From: Imbricaverruca yamaguchii
Lineage: Eukaryota; Arthropoda; Thecostraca; Neoverrucidae
NCBI GenBank assembly: GCA_034440575.1
Contig: JAOTOL010001642.1
Coordinates: forward strand, 1,876,001-1,940,000
DNA length: 64,000 nucleotides
Reading direction: 5' to 3'
This document shows, one piece after another, positions 58,381 through 64,000 of the stretch (its first letter is position 1; the number at the start of each line of letters is the position of its first letter). Position numbers and translations under genes: made by a program. Under the pieces are notes generated by a model, which saw only the letters and a list, made by a program, of their open reading frames with translations, was not told the origin of the DNA and did no database searches.

Positions 58381-60495
58381 GTGGCATCTCTCTGACCATA
58401 ACGTGCTCTGACTGTGGCATCTCTCTGACCATAACGTGCTCTGACTGTGGCATCTTTCTGACCATAACGTGCTCTGACTGTGGCATCTCTCTGACCATGA
58501 CGTGCTCTGACTGTGGCATCTCTCTGACCATGACGTGCTCTGACTGTGGCATCTCTCTGACCATGACGTGATCTGACTGTGGCATCTCTCTGACCATGAC
58601 GTGCTCTGACTGTGGCATCTCTCTGACCATGACGTGATCTGACTGTGGCATCTCTCTGACCATGGCGTGCTCTGACTGTGGCATCTCTCTGACCATGGCG
58701 TGATCTGACTGTGGCATCTCTCTGACCATGGCGTGATCTGACTGTGGCATCTCTCTGACCATGACGTGATCTGACTGTGGCATCTCTCTGACCATAACGT
58801 GCTCTGACTGTGTCATCTCTCTGACCATAACGTGCTCTGACTGTGGCATCTCTCGGACCATAACGTGATCTGACTGTGGCACCTCTCTGACCATAACGTG
58901 CTCTGACTGTGTCATCTCTCTGACCATAACGTGCTCTGACTGTGGCATCTTTCTGACCATAACGTGCTCTGACTGTGGCATCTCCCTGACCATGACGTGA
59001 TCTGACTGTGGCATCTCTCTGACCATGACGTGCTCTGACTGTGGCATCTTTCTGACCATAACGTGATCTGACTGTGGCACCTCTCTGACCATAACGTGCT
59101 CTGACTGTGGCATCTCTCTGACCATGGCGTGCTCTGACTGTGGCATCTCTCTGACCATGGCGTGATCTGACTGTGGCACCTCTCTGACCATGGCGTGATC
59201 TGACTGTGGCATCTCTCTGACCATGACGTGCTCTGACTGTGTCATCTCTCTGACCATAACGTGCTCTGACTATGGTATCTCTCTGACCATGGCGTGATCT
59301 GACTGTGGCATCTTTCTGACCATGACGTGCTCTGACTATGGTATCTCTCTGACCATGGCGTGATCTGACTGTGGCATCTTTCTGACCATGACGTGATCTG
59401 ACTGTGGCATCTTTCTGACCATAACGTGATCTGACTGTGGCACCTCTCTGACCATAACGTGCTCTGACTGTGGCATCTCTCTGACCGTGGCGTGCTCTGA
59501 CTGTGGCATCTCTCTGACCATGACGTGCTCTGACTGTGGCATCTCTCTGACCGTGGCGTGCTCTGACTGTGGCATCTCTCTGACCATGGCGTGATCTGAC
59601 TGTGGCATCTCTCTGACCATGACGTGCTCTGACTGTGGCATCTCTCTGACCATGGCGTGCTCTGACTGTGGCATCTCTCTGACCATGACGTGCTCTGACT
59701 GTGGCATCTCTCTGACCGTGGCGTGCTCTGACTGTGGCATCTCTCTGACCATGGCGTGCTCTGACTGTGGCATCTCTCTGACCATGACGTGATCTGAATG
59801 TGGGATCTCTGACCATGGCGTGCTCTGACTGTGGCATCTCTCTGACCATGGCGTGATCTGACTGTGGCATCTCTCTGACCATGACGTGCTCTGACTGTGG
59901 CACTCTACCATGATACCCTGACCATGACGTGCTCTGACTGTGGCATCTCTCTGACCATGACGTGATCTGACTGTGGCATCTCTCTGACCATAACGTGCTC
60001 TGACTGTGGCATCTCTCTGACCATGACGTGCTCTGACTGTGGCATCTCTCTGACCATGACGTGCTCTGACTGTGGCATCTCTCTGACCATGACGTTATCT
60101 GACTGTGGCATCTCTCTGACAATGACGTGATCTGACTATGGCATATATCTGACCATAACGTGCTCTGACTGTGGCATCTCTCTGACCATAACGTGCTCTG
60201 ACTGTGGCATTTCTGACCATGACGTGTCTGACTGTGGCATCTCTCTGACCATGACGTGTCTGACTGTGGCATTTCTGACCATAACGTGTCTGACTGTGGT
60301 ATCTCTCTGACCATGGCGTGTCTGACTGTGGATCTCTGACCATACGTGTCTGACTGTGGCATCTCTCTGACCATGGTGCTCCCTGACTGTGGCTATATCT
60401 GACCATGATCCCTGACCATGGCGTGATCTGACCGTGGCATTTCTCTGACCATGATGCTCTGACTATGGCATATATCTGACCATGATACGCCCTGA
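58381..60495. repeat. Minisatellite, 33-bp unit, ~60 copies
   Basis: The unit is GCTCTGACTGTGGCATCTCT then CTGACCATGACGT. Sub-types differ at ATAACGT/ATGACGT/ATGGCGT and GCTC/GATC and are interspersed. Since 33 is divisible by three, minus-strand frames of 686 codons (11-residue unit HGQRDATVRAR) and 309 codons stay open. They carry no non-repeat domain. From about 60200 the units become shorter and irregular. Confidence 0.97.
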
Positions 60496-60578
60496 CCATA
60501 ACATCTCTCCGACCAGACCTATTGCCGCAGCACTGTCGCCACGCAGTGTGTGCTTCACCGCGGCCCTTGTGTGCACAG

Positions 60579-60699
60579 CCTGGAGAGGAAGATCGCCACC
60601 TCGGTCCAGGAGCTGGGCAACCTGCTGGGAGCCATCAAGGGCGGAGGGCAGCTGAACCAGCCCACCAACCGCAACATCGTGGCCGGAGAGGCTGACGAG
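60579..60699 (+). CDS. unc-13: unc-13 exon 12: start of MHD2 region
   Basis: The first base completes the split Ser codon; 40 codons follow: LERKIATSVQELGNLLGAIK, then GGGQLNQPTNRNIVAGEADE. The SVxELGxLLxAIKG core is conserved, and the polar linker after it varies between lineages. Acceptor is TGCACAG, donor is GTCAGT. A minisatellite of about 2.1 kb ends only about 80 bases before this exon. Confidence 0.96.
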
Positions 60700-61544
60700 G
60701 TCAGTGACGGTGTCCGGAGAGGTCACGGTGTCAGCGGCTCTGGGTCGGGTCAGGACCGTGCCAGTTGCAGGAACCGAACAAAGAGGATACAAAGGCTGGT
60801 GAAGGTGTAGTCGGGTCAGGCATCGGAAGTCGTTGCCAGTTGGGTCAGACTGATTCCAAACCCAGTGTGTGTGAGAGAGGGGGCTATATGACCTTTGCAG
60901 TCGTTGTGCCCCTAAACTACGAACACAGTGGGGGTGATGTCAGATTAGTTCACGAGGTAAGTGGCAGCGTGGTGTAGCTGCACAGCAAGCTTAGAGTTGC
61001 ATCAGATCAGAACAAACATCATGGATGCATCAACACTGGTGAAACTGTTAAACACTTTACATGGCATGCGCGTGAATGAACCTGAAAACCGTCCCGCGAA
61101 TGAATCTGCAAGCTGTCCTGCGAATGCACCTGAGAATGCAGCCGTCCATTCGCTGTGTTATTCGCGTACATGATCACGTGACATGATTGAGTACATTTGT
61201 GTGAATGGACATTGCTGAAATGAGTATATGAATTGAGTGCATGAATCGAAACCCCATGATTTGCCAACCGTCATTTCCCCACGTCCGTAAGATAAGCAAT
61301 GTGATGCGACACTCGGTGGATCCAGTGATACCCTCCTGTGATGCCTTCGTGTCTGTTTCCTGTATCGATACCGCACTCCTGCCGAATGCATGATACCGGC
61401 ACGCTCTGCTAAAGTGCTTTTCTGATGAGTCAACACGTACAGAGCGACAGAGCGCTCTGGCACCCCACGCTCTGCACACATGTGCCGATGAGGACACAGC
61501 TGTCGTTATACTTTTAATGTGTGTGCAGGTGCTACTCCGTATTG
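60700..61544. other. Intron 12, early part: nothing recognised
   Basis: Non-coding. Short CTGCGAATGAATCTG-type imperfect repeats around 61070-61140. Confidence 0.6.
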
Positions 61545-61790
61545 ACGTTCCACTGGCGAGAGCGGTGATGCTCTACTGGTGACATCTCTGATGCTCTGTT
61601 GGCGACATCTCTGTTGTCCTGTTGACGACATATCTGTTGCTTTGCCGGTGACATCTCTGATGCTCTGCCGGTTACATTTATGATACTCTGCGGGTGACAT
61701 ATCTGTTGTTCTGCTGGCGACATCTCTGTTGCTCTGCAGGTGACATCTCTGTTGGTGTGCTGGTGATGACATCTCTGATGCCCTCTGCAG
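61545..61790. repeat. Tandem repeat, ~22-bp unit, running into the exon 13 acceptor
   Basis: About ten drifted copies of GTGACATCTCTGATGCTCTG. The last unit supplies the real acceptor CCTCTGCAG of exon 13, and the unit ending at 61739 carries a nearly identical CTCTGCAG|GT. Confidence 0.88.
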
Positions 61791-61949
61791 GTTCTGACTC
61801 CTCTGATGGACCTGTTGGACGGCTCGCTGTCGCTGTACGCACAGAGCTGCGAGAAGACTGTGCTGAAGCGGCTGCTGAAGGAGCTGTGGAGGATCGTCAT
61901 GACCACGATGGAGAAGACGGTGGTGTTGCCTCCCATGAGCGACAAGAGT
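61791..61949 (+). CDS. unc-13: unc-13 exon 13: MHD2
   Basis: Fifty-three codons, phase 0. The peptide opens [20 protein letters not shown], continues [20 protein letters not shown] and ends [13 protein letters not shown]. [30 protein letters not shown] is one of the strongest signatures of the family. The acceptor CCTCTGCAG lies at the edge of a short tandem array whose units also contain CTCTGCAG. Donor is GTAAGT. Confidence 0.98.
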
Positions 61950-63868
61950 GTAAGTCCCTCCGAACACTAGCACCCTTTGATTGTCATTCGGCGTAGATCC
62001 TGGCTGAGTATCAGAGCGGTGAATGCATCACTAGCGATGATTGTAACGAGACACGAAAATTCGGAGGCCGATTATATGCATTCACTAATCATATTCACAT
62101 TCACTATGTTCATAATCATATTATGAATCATATTCATAATCATAATCATAATAACATTATGAATCATATTCAATCATAATCATAATCATATTCACTATGT
62201 TCACAATATATTCATACGTCATTCCCGTTGTTTAAACGGGGACAGTTTGGTGATTAATTGTCACTATCATGTCTGTTTATTGGATAATCTCAGGCTCGAG
62301 GGGTCTTGTAGGTTTGCACCTTCCGCTCAGACTATTTTATGATGCATGTATGAACGCGCATATGGCTACTATATCGTGTGATATACGTCAATGCCTACTT
62401 CCTGATGTGGGTAGCAATTGGCGCCATTAGTGGCTGATCTAGAATGCTGCTTTTCGACCGGTTGACAAAGGGGGCAATGCAAGTTTCCTCAAATTTCCAC
62501 ACAAAAAAACTTGTCAAATTGGAACCGCTAACATCGAATGGTCAATCTAAAACAATATTTGTCCAATACAATGTTTTAGATTTCGAAAAATGTCATTTTA
62601 GTGCAAATGTGGAAAATACACTTTTTCTGGAACATGGCTCCCGTAACCAACCAACCCCGTAGACTCGCCAGCGGATGCCATAAGCCATCTTCTAACTAAC
62701 ACGTGATCCTCTGCTGTTGAGCCCAAACCATTATTAAACACAGTCTCCGAAATCAACAAAACGTCGCACAAAACAGGTATGACTAATAAATAATATGATA
62801 TTTAATATCTATTAATTATCTTCGGCACGCTATATATCTTGAAACCTCTTGGGGCGCTCTGTTTGGCATGCCAATAGCGAGCGATCTACTGGAAGCATCG
62901 CCAACTGTCAAATGAATTGGGCTCCTGAGCAAATGTCACAGGGGATTGTGGCGGCCATTTTATGTCGGTCCGAAGGGATCGTGGCGGCCATTTTATGTCA
63001 ATCAGCCTAACAGAGCAGTTGAGCCAAAACTGAGCAGCTAAATATCGGGAGTCCATCCGCCGCTTTGGTAGATATAGGCTCTTCTCAGAATATGAGATCG
63101 CCTCTCAACGGTCTATGATTAAGACCTAGCCGATGTGCTTGAAAAGGAACATCGTCCGTCCAGTTGACTTGACGGATGGTCGAAAAGGGCGGGCGACTGT
63201 CCTTGGTCCACCTAGTATTGACCAGTGGGGCTAGAGCGTAGTGATTAAGCACGCTAGCTGATTTTAAGCAGTGTGGTGTGGTGCAAGTCCCTAACAGAAT
63301 GACAGTCATGCACTGGATATGTGGCGTTTCTCTAGTGGACACATTTTTTTGCGTAATACTAGTGAAGATTTGTGCTGCTAACTGATCCTTCCATGCTCAG
63401 TTAAAAAGGCTCTACCGAAAGCACCATGTTGAAAAAGAATGGTCGTTGAAGTATCCTCCGGTGTTTAGTCCGTGTTTTCAGCACCATAATATCAGCACGA
63501 AAGGGTTTCCTTTTTGGTTATGCTCAGGCACATTATTTTCGGCATACACGAGTTCTCATGGAGATGACGAGAAGTCATTGACGTAAAATAAGTCGCATCT
63601 CATGACTTGCTTGGTCGTCGTTAGAGTCACAATTGTAAATTGTCCCCTGGTTGAGCAGCCACTGTTGTCAAGGAGGACGCAGATTCGATTTGCAAAAGTG
63701 AGAACATATACATTTAATTGAGAACAACATATTCCTTTATGGAACCGACAAAATATTGAAGTGCTCAACACTGACGATCAAACCAATCCGCGATTATGCC
63801 TCAGCATGGATGTTCAATGGACAAAAGTCCTGGTACACTGCCTTTCAATAGTATCTTCCTATTTCCAG
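61950..63868. other. Intron 13
   Basis: Contains an AT-rich repeat of CATATTCATAATCATAATC type (about 62075-62215) and a 32-bp duplication with GTGGCGGCCATTTTATGTC (about 62947-63000). A tRNA-like stretch lies at about 63228-63300 (TAGAGCGTAGTGATTAAGC, later GTGCAAGTCCC), probably a decayed SINE head. No gene seen. Confidence 0.65.
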
Positions 63869-64000
63869 ATGATCTTCAAGAGCTTGACGGACAATGCGAA
63901 GAATTTGGCAGCAAACGCGAAGATCGAGGATATGTCTCGTCTCATCAAGAACCACATGGCTGGAGGAGGAAAGGATGTCAAAAACGCTATCAGCAACGTC
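63869..64000 (+). CDS. unc-13: unc-13 exon 14: MHD2, cut by the window end
   Basis: Forty-four codons in phase 0 up to the last base of the window. The peptide begins MIFKSLTDNAKNLAANAKIE, continues DMSRLIKNHMAGGGKDVKNA and stops at ISNV where the sequence ends. The insect protein has a very similar segment before its conserved LSPKQCAVL motif, which would lie just outside. The first Met is an internal residue, not a start. Acceptor is TTTCCAG. Confidence 0.97.
   Translation, partial: MIFKSLTDNAKNLAANAKIEDMSRLIKNHMAGGGKDVKNAISNV

Noticed and set aside
58314..60374. 686-codon minus-strand open frame and overlapping 309-codon frames
   Set aside because: Products of a 33-bp tandem repeat, which keeps frames open automatically. 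More than one frame is open in the same DNA, as expected for a repeat and not for a gene.
63085..63342. Minus-strand frame with RPLRGDLIF, resembling a LINE C terminus
   Set aside because: The match covers only a few residues, with no other LINE motif in order nearby, so it is not separable from chance.

Overview
This is metazoan nuclear DNA, almost certainly from an arthropod. The residues of the one gene present look closest to insect and crustacean Unc-13 as I remember that family. The very repeat-rich introns would suit a crustacean, but I cannot name a species. There is no sign of operons, bacterial genes, CRISPR arrays or a viral genome.

The only well-supported protein-coding gene is unc-13 (the Munc13 family of synaptic-vesicle priming factors), on the + strand. 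Fourteen consecutive exons run from 18621 to the window end at 64000, where the last exon is cut. Joined, they read 669 codons without a stop or frameshift. They cover the end of the C2B domain and most of the MUN domain, including MHD1 and the start of MHD2. Every junction has AG at the acceptor and GT at the donor, and the phases match throughout. The N-terminal part, including the rest of C2B, must lie upstream of base 1 or be hidden in the first 18.6 kb, where I found no C2 motif. The C-terminal part lies beyond base 64000.

Bases 1-18620 hold no convincing gene. They contain a 153-bp MITE-like element with perfect 28-bp terminal inverted repeats (7368-7520), a stretch dense in AGGTCA half-sites (7869-8395), a perfect 16-bp-arm hairpin (9827-9866), several minisatellites, and a decayed minus-strand CR1-like LINE (reverse transcriptase remnant 11601-12770, SGNH-esterase ORF1 remnant 13085-13681).

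From 18.6 kb on, the introns (491 bp to 9 kb class; the shortest is 493 bp) are filled with minisatellites, microsatellites and decayed mobile elements. Main examples are a tRNA-derived SINE with an 18-bp target-site duplication in the first intron (18810-19017), a decayed LINE (25850-27255), a fold-back structure with a 43-bp satellite (28838-30300), a 40-bp minisatellite (36050-37065), a 0.58-kb imperfect palindrome (48158-48742) and a 33-bp minisatellite of about 2.1 kb (58381-60495). The two large minisatellites create long antisense open frames that I read as repeat artefacts. I found no novel multi-gene system. The points most worth a second look are the mobile elements, the fold-back structures linked by a shared 33-bp motif, and the way repeat arrays press against unc-13 splice sites.
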